Assembly: GCF_028369055.1 (NCBI RefSeq)
Contig: NZ_JAQNCZ010000006.1
Location: forward strand, 186,001-250,000
Direction: 5' to 3'
From: Cognatishimia sp. SS12
Lineage (GTDB): Bacteria; Pseudomonadota; Alphaproteobacteria; Rhodobacterales; Rhodobacteraceae
DNA length: 64,000 nt
The position numbers were made by a program, and so were the translations under genes. Each line of letters begins with the position of its first letter. The first letter of the stretch is position 1. Below the pieces are notes generated by a model that searched no databases, was not told the DNA's origin, and worked only from the letters and a program-made list of their open reading frames with translations. This document shows positions 24,851-33,080 of this stretch, piece by piece.

Positions 24851-26884
24851 TTAAGCATTTGGTTGGTTCGGATTTTGCGGCGGCCCGCCTTGTGGCCGTT
24901 GCATCTGGTTCATGCGCGCCTGTCGGTCCAGTCGCCGCTGTTCCAGCGCTTCCAGCACCTGCTGGCGGAAGCCGAACATAGAAATATTGCCATCCGCCAT
25001 AAGCATGATCTTATCGACCGAGCTGAGCAGCGAAGGCTTCTGCGTGATGACCACGACGGTCATCCCCTGTTGCTTGGCATGGACCATCGCGCGCGCCAGC
25101 GCTTGATCCCCTGCGGCATCCAGATTGGAGTTCGGCTCATCCAGCACCACAAGGCGCGGATCGCCAAAGAAGGCCCGTGCCAGCGCAATGCGCTGTTTCT
25201 GACCCCCGGACAAGGGCGTGCCGTCGGCCGCCACGATGGTTTCATAACCTTCCGGGAATGTGGCAATCATTTCATGCACATCCGCCAGAACAGCCGCCTT
25301 GTGGATTTGATCATCGGTGGCGTCCGCGCGCATACGGGCGATGTTCTGTTTGATTGTGCCGGGAAACAGCTGCACATCTTGCGGCAGGTAGCCAAGATTG
25401 GTGCCCAGCTGCCGTTGATCCCAATTGCGCAGGTCCATCAGGTCAAGCCGTACGGCACCGGATGTTGGCATGACAGATCCGACCAGCATCTTGCCAAGGG
25501 TGGTTTTCCCAGCGCCGGAGTTACCGATGACGGCCAGGGATTCACCTGGTGCCAATGCAAAGCTCAGCCCATTAAGGACGACGCGCTTTGTGCCGATGGG
25601 CACATAAAGTAGCCGTTCAACATCCAAGCGGCCTTCGGGGTTCGGCAACAGCAGCCGATCGGTGTTCAGTGGCGAGGCGCGCAGCAGGGCCGAGATGCGG
25701 CCATAGGCAGCGCGCGACAGCAAAAAGTGGTTCCAGCCTTCGATGGCGCCTTCGATGGGCGCAAGGGCACGGCCTGCGATGATCGATGCGGCAATCACCA
25801 TCCCGCCGGTGATTTCACCATGGATCGCCAGATAGGCCCCCCAGCCCAGCATGCCGATCTGCGTGAGCAGGCGTACCGCCCGCGACAGCGCGGCGGTGAC
25901 AATGTTGCGGTCCTGCGCCTTGACCTGCGCTTTGAGCGATTTTGCCGTATCCGCACCCCAGATCGAAACCGCTTCGGGGATCATGGCCAAGGCATTGATG
26001 ATCTGACTGTTGCGCGACATGCTGTCCAGATGCAGGTTCGCCTTGCTCTGGTGCATGTTGGCTTCGGCAAAACTGCGCGAAGTGATGCGCTGGTTGATCA
26101 TCGCCAACATAAACAGGATCAGCGCTGTGACCACCACGATGGAGCCCAGATGCGGGTGCACCAGATAGATCGCCAGAATGAACAGCGGTGCAAATGGCAC
26201 ATCAAGGAAAGACAGCAGCGTCCCAGAGACCAGAAAGGCGCGCAGCTGCTGCAGATCGCCAAGGGTCTGATACTCGCGCCCATTGCTGTTGAGCGAGGCG
26301 CGCGCCGCCGCGCTGAGAATGGGCGAACCAAGCTGCGCCGCGACTTCGACAGCGGTGCGCATCAGAACGAACCGCCGGATCGCATCCAGCATGGCCTGCA
26401 AGAGCACGGCCCCGACAATCACAGCGGTCAGCATGATCAACGTATCCAACGACCGGCTGGTCAGAACACGGTCTGAGATCTGAAACAGATAAACTGGAAT
26501 GGCGAGGATCAGAACGTTGGTGGCGCAGGTGAATAAGATCACCAGAACCAGGTTCTTACGAATGGCTTTGAGGCCACGTTTCAGCCCACCGGCAAAATCA
26601 TTCGGCCCGAGGCGACGGTGAAATTTACCATTGCGCCCGCCCCCACCAGAGCCATTGGCCAGCGCCGGTTTGCCATTTGATTTCTTTTGCAGATCGGTGC
26701 CCGCAGGTTTCTCTGCGGCTTGCCCCCGTCGGGATTGAAATTCAAAGGCCCGCGCCTTGGGTTTGCCCTTGGCACCGTCCTTATCCGTGAGTGTGGTCTT
26801 AAGACGTGGGTCTTCTGAAGAAATTCCTTTGAGCTCTGAAGTGGATTGATCGGTTTCTACATCTTTTGATGTGTAGTCCTTCAA
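24851..26884 (-). CDS. Type I secretion ABC exporter (PrtD family) with N-terminal extension
   Basis: 677 residues from a TTG at 26884, which has GGGGAGAG at ideal spacing; an upstream ATG at 26962 would run into the preceding gene. The membrane domain begins near residue 111. The nucleotide-binding domain has GNSGAGKTT, LSGGQKQRIALARA and LVVLDEPNSNLD. The first about 95 residues are a charged, Lys/Gly/Ser-rich extension with an NGSGGGGRNG stretch, absent from standard PrtD exporters. It may contact the unusual substrates encoded upstream. The C-terminus is Gln/Pro/Asn-rich. Confidence 0.93.
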   Translation of the reverse strand: MKDYTSKDVETDQSTSELKGISSEDPRLKTTLTDKDGAKGKPKARAFEFQSRRGQAAEKPAGTDLQKKSNGKPALANGSGGGGRNGKFHRRLGPNDFAGGLKRGLKAIRKNLVLVILFTCATNVLILAIPVYLFQISDRVLTSRSLDTLIMLTAVIVGAVLLQAMLDAIRRFVLMRTAVEVAAQLGSPILSAAARASLNSNGREYQTLGDLQQLRAFLVSGTLLSFLDVPFAPLFILAIYLVHPHLGSIVVVTALILFMLAMINQRITSRSFAEANMHQSKANLHLDSMSRNSQIINALAMIPEAVSIWGADTAKSLKAQVKAQDRNIVTAALSRAVRLLTQIGMLGWGAYLAIHGEITGGMVIAASIIAGRALAPIEGAIEGWNHFLLSRAAYGRISALLRASPLNTDRLLLPNPEGRLDVERLLYVPIGTKRVVLNGLSFALAPGESLAVIGNSGAGKTTLGKMLVGSVMPTSGAVRLDLMDLRNWDQRQLGTNLGYLPQDVQLFPGTIKQNIARMRADATDDQIHKAAVLADVHEMIATFPEGYETIVAADGTPLSGGQKQRIALARAFFGDPRLVVLDEPNSNLDAAGDQALARAMVHAKQQGMTVVVITQKPSLLSSVDKIMLMADGNISMFGFRQQVLEALEQRRLDRQARMNQMQRPQGGPPQNPNQPNA

Positions 26885-26912
26885 TGGTGCTCTCCCCAAA
26901 ATAATGCCCAAA

Positions 26913-28877
26913 TCAGGCAAGTACTGATTGCATGACATCCACTGTGGTTTCAGCAGGTGCATTCACGGCCACGGTGACGCCGTCTTCTTCGTAGGTGTTT
27001 TCAAGCATGCCATCCGCGAGGAAGAGCACAGCCTCCCCAGCCAGCGGATCTGCATCCAGCAGCATCAATGGATCGCTCTCAGAGACGAAATCTGCTTGAT
27101 ACAAGAAGGCCTCAGAATAGGCCCCGTCTGCGGTGTAGATCGTGGAATCAAGCCCCGCGTCGTGGACAGCGGCATAGTTGATCAGATCGTTGCCGCCGGT
27201 CAGCACAGAGATATCTGCGCCTTCCGCGCTCTGCACTGTGGCCGACGCCAGCGCCACCTGATCCGCATCGCCCAAAATGTTGAACTGCTGCAGGATCTGA
27301 ATATCCAGCCAGCTGCCCGAAATGTAGAGCACGCTCATGATGTCGCTGTCGGCAAAGGCCTTGTGACCCAGGATCTTGTCGCCAAGCGCATTGCTGCCTT
27401 CTGAGGCTTTTTGCGAGGCGTGGGCCATGTCCTCGGTCATCTCTTCGGTCATGTCGATGCCGAAATCCGAGATCGAGGCGTAGTTATAAAGGAAGTTGTC
27501 GCTAGTCTCGATCGTGCCGCCGAAGCCCTCTTGGTAATAGAGGTAGTCGCTGTCCAGCATGATATTGGTCTGCGAAATGAACGTCGCGTCGATCATGTCG
27601 CCGCCAACCACAATCAGATCGTAGTGAAAGCCCAGACCAAGAATATCAAACACGTTGTAGAGCGTGTTGTCGCCCATTTGCAGGAATGTTGAATCCGCGT
27701 CAAATTTCACGCTGACCGTGTCTGAATCATTGGCGAAATTATACTGGCACACGTGGTTGTAGTTGATCAGATTGCCTTCCAGGCGGGTGACGACCACATG
27801 GTTCGGCCCATCGCCCATCTCTTCGCCTTCGACCTTTTCGATCTGGCTGTGATGTGGGTTGGATTCGGCTGTGAACGCGGCTGCGTTCATGCTTTGCGTG
27901 CTGGAATTGGCGCTGGCATGCAGCATGCCGTTGATCGTGTCGCTGTCGTTCCAGACGTTGGTCTGGCTGATGGCTTTGGCAAAAATCGCCTTGCCCATCA
28001 CCGAAATCATCGGCGCGTCCAGCCAATTGGTAACAACCACACCTTCGTTCAGCAGCAGGTTCTGGCCCGTCGAAAGTTCGTGATTGGCCAGATGATCTTC
28101 GAGCAGCGGCGCATCCTCGTCCTCTTCGTCCTTTTCCTCAAAACGTTTGCGCAGCTCGGCCAGCTTCGGAATGTCCTCGACGCTCTCGCCATTGACGGTC
28201 TTGCCCGCCACGTCGCCGCCAAAGGCGACATGTTGCGTTGCGCCATCCACTTCGGGCAGCCCGCCGTCGGTGCGCAGCGTTGCGATGTCCTGTGCCAGAT
28301 CGACGCCGGTCTGGGCGATCACCTCTTCGTTCTGCGGCAGGGCTGGGGCCCCGAGGGGCTGAAGCACATTGGCCGTATCTACCAGCTGTTGCAGCGCGTC
28401 ATCAAAATCGCGCGCCGCGACAAATTCCACGCCGGCGTCATAGTTGAGAAACTTGTCCTGATCCTCAAGATAGTTGGCCTCGACCGTGATGTTGGCCATC
28501 GATGAGGGCAGGGGGATGCTGAACACCGGCCCTGCGGCCGCCTGCACCCCATTGAAAAAATCATCGCCGAAATAGGCCGGCGGGAAAAACATTGGCAGCA
28601 TCGCCGGGGCAAAGCCCGCCATGCCCGGAACCAGAATGGAAAAATTGCTGACCGGCACATTTACGAAAGATAGCGGCCATTTGATACCGGCCATGAAATC
28701 TTGCAGCCCGTAGGCGCTGGTGACATTGACCGTGACATTCAAAAGCCCGCCCAGGTCAGCCTGCTGGGCCAGCCGTGCGAGCATTTCTTGATATTGGATC
28801 TTCATGCGAGCCGCTTCTGCATTCAGCTCAAACATTCCGATGAAATGGGCAATAATTTCTGTTCTATCGTCTAGCAT
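26913..28877 (-). CDS. Large acidic repeat protein, predicted type I secretion substrate
   Basis: 654 residues, no known domain recognised. After a helical N-terminus (1-40) and a hydrophobic Pro/Phe-rich stretch (60-125), residues 270-610 repeat a degenerate module of about 50-60 residues: an N-x-L-x-N start, a central I-x-D-x-G-x-D, then Q-x-N-(I/V)-x(3)-D-(S/A)-D. Clear copies of the end part are at 304-314, 378-386, 435-444, 531-539 and 593-602. No signal peptide is visible and the protein is strongly acidic, as for type I substrates. It stops 29 nt before the exporter start and is probably in the same transcript. Confidence 0.8.
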   Translation of the reverse strand: MLDDRTEIIAHFIGMFELNAEAARMKIQYQEMLARLAQQADLGGLLNVTVNVTSAYGLQDFMAGIKWPLSFVNVPVSNFSILVPGMAGFAPAMLPMFFPPAYFGDDFFNGVQAAAGPVFSIPLPSSMANITVEANYLEDQDKFLNYDAGVEFVAARDFDDALQQLVDTANVLQPLGAPALPQNEEVIAQTGVDLAQDIATLRTDGGLPEVDGATQHVAFGGDVAGKTVNGESVEDIPKLAELRKRFEEKDEEDEDAPLLEDHLANHELSTGQNLLLNEGVVVTNWLDAPMISVMGKAIFAKAISQTNVWNDSDTINGMLHASANSSTQSMNAAAFTAESNPHHSQIEKVEGEEMGDGPNHVVVTRLEGNLINYNHVCQYNFANDSDTVSVKFDADSTFLQMGDNTLYNVFDILGLGFHYDLIVVGGDMIDATFISQTNIMLDSDYLYYQEGFGGTIETSDNFLYNYASISDFGIDMTEEMTEDMAHASQKASEGSNALGDKILGHKAFADSDIMSVLYISGSWLDIQILQQFNILGDADQVALASATVQSAEGADISVLTGGNDLINYAAVHDAGLDSTIYTADGAYSEAFLYQADFVSESDPLMLLDADPLAGEAVLFLADGMLENTYEEDGVTVAVNAPAETTVDVMQSVLA

Positions 28878-28989
28878 GGGTCAAATCCCTGCCGTTCTGG
28901 CGTTAATACCCTGTGCTGCTCGATTATTTTTTTCTTGTAAAAGGCCTGCGCAACTTGCGCTGCGCAGGCCGGTGTTTCAGGCGTTTGCC

Positions 28990-30876
28990 TTATGACATGT
29001 CGTCGTCACCGATGAGGGTGGTGGAATAGCCACCGCCTACAACGGTCATATCGACGGTGTTGCCCAGAACATTCGCACCTTGCACGATGTTCATGTTGAA
29101 GGCTGCGTTATCCAACGCTGCATCAGCAGACGCGGTGGAATAGCCATTCACAAAGCCATCATCGCCGTTGTGCGAACCCCATGAGCCGCCGGTTTTGCCG
29201 CCCATGCCGCCATCTGCAGAGGCATGACCGGATGCACCGCCATTACCGCCCCAGACACCAGCGTCGCCGCCATGTGCTAGGCCGTTGCCAGCGTGACCAC
29301 CAGCTGCGCTTGCGTCGCCACCGTGGCCGCCATGACCACCGTCACCGCCGCCAGCACCGGCTTTGCCCATGCCCATACCTTGGCCAGCACCCCAGCCGCC
29401 AGTGTCGCCACTGTCAGCAGAGCCTGAGCTGCCACCCATGGCACCAGAACCACCGCCTGCGCCTGCGCCGCCGTCGGCATCATTGCCACCGGAGTAGGAT
29501 TTCGCCATGCCAGCGCCCATGCCATGACCGGCATCTGAGTCTGCATAGCCTTTGCCGTTTCCGCCATCAGCGTCTGCTGGGCCATAACCGGCACCGCCAG
29601 TTGCGTCAGCGTCTGAGCGGCCGCCACCAGTTGGAATACGGGCATACCCGCCGCCAGAGTCAGCGTCAGCTTTGGCTTTTCCACCATCACCGCCGCCGGT
29701 TGCGGAAGCATCGCCGCCAGCACCTGCACCCAGTGCTCCTGAATGGCCGCCAAGACCGGCACCCAGCGCACCAGCGTGACCTGCGTTGCCGCCGTCACCA
29801 CCATCGCCGCCGTCACCGCCGTCGCCACCGTCGCCGCCATCACCGCCGTCGCCGGTTGTGCCAGCGTCGCCGCCGAGGCCAAGGCCGATGCCTAGACCGC
29901 CCAGCCCAAGGCCAGTGGATGTGGCATTGCCGCCGTCACCACCGTCGTCGCCTTTGGACTTGCCGCCTTCATTGCCATAGTGCTTACCACCCATGGCAAA
30001 GGCTTTTCCGCCGCTGGTATCGTCTGCGCTGCCGTCACCGCTGTCGGTGCTGGCGCTGCCAGCGTTGCCGCCGTCAGACTCGTTGTCGATGCCTTCTTCC
30101 GAATTGGCTTCGCCGCCATATGCTTTCTGCTTGGAAGAGTAATCGCCGCTGTTAGAGACGCGAGCGTCCTCGACAATGTCATTGTCCTGAAGCGCGTTGT
30201 TCATGTTGTTGATCGTGCCAACATCATTCCCTGCACCGGTCAATGAGTTTTGCAGCAGTTTGGCCATATGGGTGTCACCACCAATATCGGTGTTCATATC
30301 CCCATCTGCCATTGTGATGTCGCCGACGGTTGACCCATGCAGGTCAAAATCAGCAAAATCATCATCGGTTGGCTCCCAGCCTTCCATGCTGATGTCGATG
30401 TCCACATCTACGTCAGAGGTGTTCGATACTTCAGTCGTGGATGTGTTCGAGCTGGTAGCGGTCGCGTCTGACTTGGAGTGGGACCCGGATTTCGAATGCG
30501 ATCCAGACTTGGACGTAGAATCGGAATTGGAACCGGAATTTGCGTCAGAATTCGAGTGCGAACCCGCACCTGCCGCCGCAGCCCCTAGGCCAGCGCCCAG
30601 ACCAGCACCAAGCCCAGCACTGGAAGAATCAGAGCTGGTGTCATTGGTATTGCTGTTGTGGTTGCCGTTGTGGTTTCCGTTGCCATTGAGGTTACCGTTT
30701 CCGTTCAGGTTCCCGTTCCCGTTCAGGTTCAGGTTTTCGCTGTGCTGGCCTTGATGTTGGCCTTGGCCCTGTCCCTGATCTTGCCCTTGATGCTGGCCTT
30801 GGCCTTGCAATTGACCTTGACCTTGCAGTTGGCCTTGAAGGCCGAAAAGTGGGTGATGTCGTGATCCACCTGGCAT
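28990..30876 (-). CDS. Low-complexity Gln/Asn/Gly/Asp-rich protein, predicted type I secretion substrate
   Basis: 628 residues of stacked low-complexity blocks: Gln-Gly repeats with interspersed Leu/His (13-45), Asn-Gly repeats (48-75), Ser/Gly blocks (80-150), an acidic stretch (153-200), then Gly-rich sequence to about 575 including an uninterrupted Gly-Asp-Gly run (342-363). The last 48 residues are non-repetitive and include NIVQGANVLGNTVDM, which matches the Q-x-x-N-(I/V)-L-G module of the neighbouring 654-residue protein. No signal peptide is seen. Composition and position next to the ABC exporter suggest secretion and a matrix or adhesive role. The function is unknown. Confidence 0.78.
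   Translation of the reverse strand: MPGGSRHHPLFGLQGQLQGQGQLQGQGQHQGQDQGQGQGQHQGQHSENLNLNGNGNLNGNGNLNGNGNHNGNHNSNTNDTSSDSSSAGLGAGLGAGLGAAAAGAGSHSNSDANSGSNSDSTSKSGSHSKSGSHSKSDATATSSNTSTTEVSNTSDVDVDIDISMEGWEPTDDDFADFDLHGSTVGDITMADGDMNTDIGGDTHMAKLLQNSLTGAGNDVGTINNMNNALQDNDIVEDARVSNSGDYSSKQKAYGGEANSEEGIDNESDGGNAGSASTDSGDGSADDTSGGKAFAMGGKHYGNEGGKSKGDDGGDGGNATSTGLGLGGLGIGLGLGGDAGTTGDGGDGGDGGDGGDGGDGGDGGNAGHAGALGAGLGGHSGALGAGAGGDASATGGGDGGKAKADADSGGGYARIPTGGGRSDADATGGAGYGPADADGGNGKGYADSDAGHGMGAGMAKSYSGGNDADGGAGAGGGSGAMGGSSGSADSGDTGGWGAGQGMGMGKAGAGGGDGGHGGHGGDASAAGGHAGNGLAHGGDAGVWGGNGGASGHASADGGMGGKTGGSWGSHNGDDGFVNGYSTASADAALDNAAFNMNIVQGANVLGNTVDMTVVGGGYSTTLIGDDDMS
29800..29870. repeat. Triplet/hexamer DNA repeat inside the Gly-Asp-rich gene
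   Basis: GCCGTC/GCCACC/GCCATC-type units repeat here and encode the Gly-Asp-Gly run on the minus strand. The synonymous variation shows the repeat is maintained at protein level, but unequal crossing-over could still change its length. Confidence 0.7.
30640..30860. repeat. Asn-Gly and Gln-Gly coding repeats
   Basis: Two imperfect tandem arrays on the minus strand: units of about 18 nt encoding Leu-Asn-Gly-Asn-Gly-Asn (about 30650-30735) and units encoding Leu/His-Gln-Gly-Gln (about 30740-30845). They form the N-terminal part of the 628-residue protein. Confidence 0.7.
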
Positions 30877-31229
30877 TGTTACTTCTCCCTAACTAAGGGT
30901 TCGAGCGGTCACCAGTCATTCTAATGTGACCATTGTCGAACATGATTTAGATTTGTTTGAAAGTTGAGTTTTCATGATGCGGTCATGCAAAAGCAGCTGC
31001 GACCGCGCGAAGTCACTCTTTGGTTCTGTTTCCCTCCCCTGGTTTTTTGGGCGCTGCCCGGTTCGCTGAAATGGACCGAATCGGGGGCATGCAAACGCCG
31101 GTTAAAATGGTGCCAAATCCGCAGGCATAGCCCGGGATCTGGTGCCACTAAGCCTCGTGGAATTCCTGTAACGGCGTAAGCTGCCGATTGGGTCTACTTC
31201 GGATGGGGTAAAATGCGACGGGCGAGAAT

Positions 31230-31244
31230 CATTGAAAATCAATG
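31230..31244. promoter_or_regulatory. Palindrome CATTGA-AAA-TCAATG
   Basis: Perfect 6-bp arms around 3 nt, in the AT-rich gap between the secretion-substrate gene and the LuxR-type gene. The size and symmetry suit a helix-turn-helix dimer site. Confidence 0.35.
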
Positions 31245-31301
31245 TCTTGCTTTGAGACTTTAATAAAAATGCTCGGGCTGAGAATCGCTGCGTTTACCTA
31301 G

Positions 31302-31326
31302 AATGATTTATGATTCGTTAATCATT
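31302..31326. promoter_or_regulatory. AATGATT/AATCATT inverted repeat with an internal TGATT copy
   Basis: AATGATT (31302-31308) and AATCATT (31320-31326) are inverted repeats, and another TGATT lies between them (31311-31315). A cluster of three half-sites 295 nt upstream of the LuxR-type start suggests a regulator binding region. Confidence 0.35.
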
Positions 31327-31620
31327 TGAAACGACTCGAAAAAGTTGACATAATACTTTGGCGAGCTGTGGATAAAATGAGGGTTTCGCACTAACCGTTT
31401 GGTTAATTGACGATGCCGCAGCCTGTGAACTAACGTTTAAAGACTGATTTCAAAGGAAAATTTCCTACGTTAAATTAGTCTCATGTGGATACGAGGACAT
31501 CCACTCACTAGTCGAGCAGTTGGGGATAAGCCGGTTCGCCGTTGCAGGACGGGGCAGGGTCGGCACTGCGTAACGGGTGTAATTGTTCATGCCCGGGTAG
31601 CGATTGTGTGGGAGGGATAA

Positions 31621-32400
31621 ATGCCAGGATTTGAATCTGTGGCCCCATTGGTATTGGGTGGCCACAACGTACCGAATGTCGACCGTGAATTGGCCGTTTT
31701 TATCGGCCCGGTCAAAAACTTCAGTAATATTGTTCTGCGAAACGTCGAAGAGGAAATCCCAGACGTGATGCCGGTGCGATTTGACAGCGTTGAGGAATAT
31801 CACGCGCAAATCGACCCTGAGAAAACGGCAACACGGCTTGTGATTGTGGACTCGGCGATTTTTGATCAGGAGTTGCAGCAACTCGAAACATTGCTCGCCA
31901 AACACGGCGAAGCGGCCCCGGGCGCTGAACTGCCCGGGATCGTGGTGGCCTATTGCAGCGATCATTGCGCCCAGGCTGTTGTTGCGGGGCTTGGCGATGC
32001 GGGTCGGGTGCAGGGTTTTCTGCCCATGAACCAAAGCATCGAAATTCTCTTGGCGCTGATGCGCCTGCTGATCAGTGGCGGGGGGTATTATCCGCTGGAG
32101 ATCATGCAGGGGGCGCAAACGGGTGCTGCGTTGAGCTCCGTTTCTGCGGAAGTGAAACCCAAGCCAAAGCCCGTAGCGGCCGCGGCACCGCCGCCTTCGG
32201 TTGACCCCGACATTCTGACCCCGCGCGAAGTGGCGGTTATGAAACATGTCTCAAATGGTCTGCAGAACAAGCAGATCGCAGGCGAGCTTGGCGTGTCAGA
32301 ACACACGATCAAGCTGCACATCCATCACATCATCACCAAGCTGAATGTCAGCAACCGCACCGCGGCGGCGATGAAGTTCATGGAAGTCATGCCACACTGA
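31621..32400 (+). CDS. LuxR/CsgD-type transcriptional regulator
   Basis: 259 residues. The C-terminal LuxR helix-turn-helix (residues 197-255: LTPREVAVMKHVSNGLQNKQ, then SEHTIKLHIHHIITKLNV) is complete. The N-terminal about 160 residues have a receiver-like layout (VIVDSAIF, IVVAYCSD, VQGFLPMNQSIEILLALMRLL) but only a degenerate acidic pocket, so phosphorylation is doubtful. A Pro/Ala/Lys linker joins the halves. The layout resembles CsgD/VpsT matrix regulators, although the c-di-GMP motif of VpsT is not evident. It sits divergently from the secretion-substrate genes and likely controls them. GGGAGGG precedes the ATG. Confidence 0.88.
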   Translation: MPGFESVAPLVLGGHNVPNVDRELAVFIGPVKNFSNIVLRNVEEEIPDVMPVRFDSVEEYHAQIDPEKTATRLVIVDSAIFDQELQQLETLLAKHGEAAPGAELPGIVVAYCSDHCAQAVVAGLGDAGRVQGFLPMNQSIEILLALMRLLISGGGYYPLEIMQGAQTGAALSSVSAEVKPKPKPVAAAAPPPSVDPDILTPREVAVMKHVSNGLQNKQIAGELGVSEHTIKLHIHHIITKLNVSNRTAAAMKFMEVMPH

Positions 32401-32409
32401 GGGGTGCGT

Positions 32410-32931
32410 ATGGGACAGACCGTGCACAGGCCAAACTTTGGAGGGCGCGATGTGGAACTGGACCAGATTCTTCACCGCGTCGGGCGCCTCAACTACACCT
32501 GGACCAATACCGAAAGCCTGCTGATCCACTTGATTGCAGGCCTCGCGGAGGTCGAAAAAGATGTGGCTGTGGTGATATTCCTGACGCTGAACACCACCCG
32601 CGCGCGGGTGGATATGGTGGAGCGTTTGTCCAAATTGCAACGCACGCCCCCGAATTTACGCGATGATATTCTGGCGCTGACCTCTCGTCTGGTGCGCGAG
32701 GCGGCGCTGCGCAACAAATACAACCACTGCATCTATTCCTTTGATGCAGACAGCGGCGGCATCCAGACCATTATGATGCGCATTCAGGATCGCCGCAAAG
32801 AGATTAAAGTCGGCAAAACCGAAGCTCTGACCAGCGACAAAGCAGCTGATATCGACAGCTGCATCGCGCGTCTCGAAGCTTTGAATGTGGATATCTGGGA
32901 GTTGGTGCGCAAGCACAGCTTTCCTCTTTGA
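32410..32931 (+). CDS. HEPN-like helical protein of unknown function
   Basis: 173 residues, mostly helical, no signal peptide. Residues 101-106 (RNKYNH) fit the R-x4-H arrangement of HEPN-superfamily RNases, at the start of the last long helix after a run of helices (38-100). HEPN domains occur in RNA-targeting toxins and defence proteins but also in non-catalytic regulators. It starts at an ATG at 32410, 9 nt after the LuxR-type stop with GGGG upstream, so the two are probably co-transcribed. The HEPN reading rests on a short motif and predicted helices only. Confidence 0.7.
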   Translation: MGQTVHRPNFGGRDVELDQILHRVGRLNYTWTNTESLLIHLIAGLAEVEKDVAVVIFLTLNTTRARVDMVERLSKLQRTPPNLRDDILALTSRLVREAALRNKYNHCIYSFDADSGGIQTIMMRIQDRRKEIKVGKTEALTSDKAADIDSCIARLEALNVDIWELVRKHSFPL

Positions 32932-33080
32932 CCGACACCAAAGCGAGGCAGACATACACGAGCATCCCGCGCCACCCGTGGCACGGCACAATAGGGGGCT
33001 GGGCGTGCGCGCCCGGAACCGCAGCATTCAAACAGTGGGAAGTGATTGAAAAATTGACTTAAAGCAGCAGGAGAAGTGCA

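Larger units (their letters stand above)
30877..31620. other. 744-bp AT-rich intergenic regulatory region
   Basis: Separates the low-complexity secretion substrate gene (minus) from the LuxR-type regulator (plus), so it must hold divergent promoters. It is clearly more AT-rich than the coding DNA, especially 31200-31480, and contains several short palindromes listed separately. No open frame with a family pattern was found. It could also hold a small RNA. Confidence 0.6.

Noticed and set aside
29790-29870. Regular DNA repeats that could be taken for a CRISPR array
   Set aside because: Units are 3-9 nt, in frame, encode Gly-Asp-Gly and have no unique spacers. No cas gene is present.
29181-30155. 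Arg/His-rich plus-strand frame opposite the Gly-Asp repeat gene
   Set aside because: Direct complement of a GGN/GAY repeat; no ribosome binding site and an implausible composition of mainly Arg, His and Leu.
31345-31376. TTGACA (31345-31350) with a TATA-like GATAAAAT downstream as a LuxR-gene promoter
   Set aside because: The spacer is about 20 nt, too long for a standard sigma-70 promoter, so it is not listed as a feature.
31465-32247. Minus-strand frame of 260 codons across the LuxR-type gene and its upstream region
   Set aside because: Overlaps the HTH gene antisense; no start signal and no recognised family.
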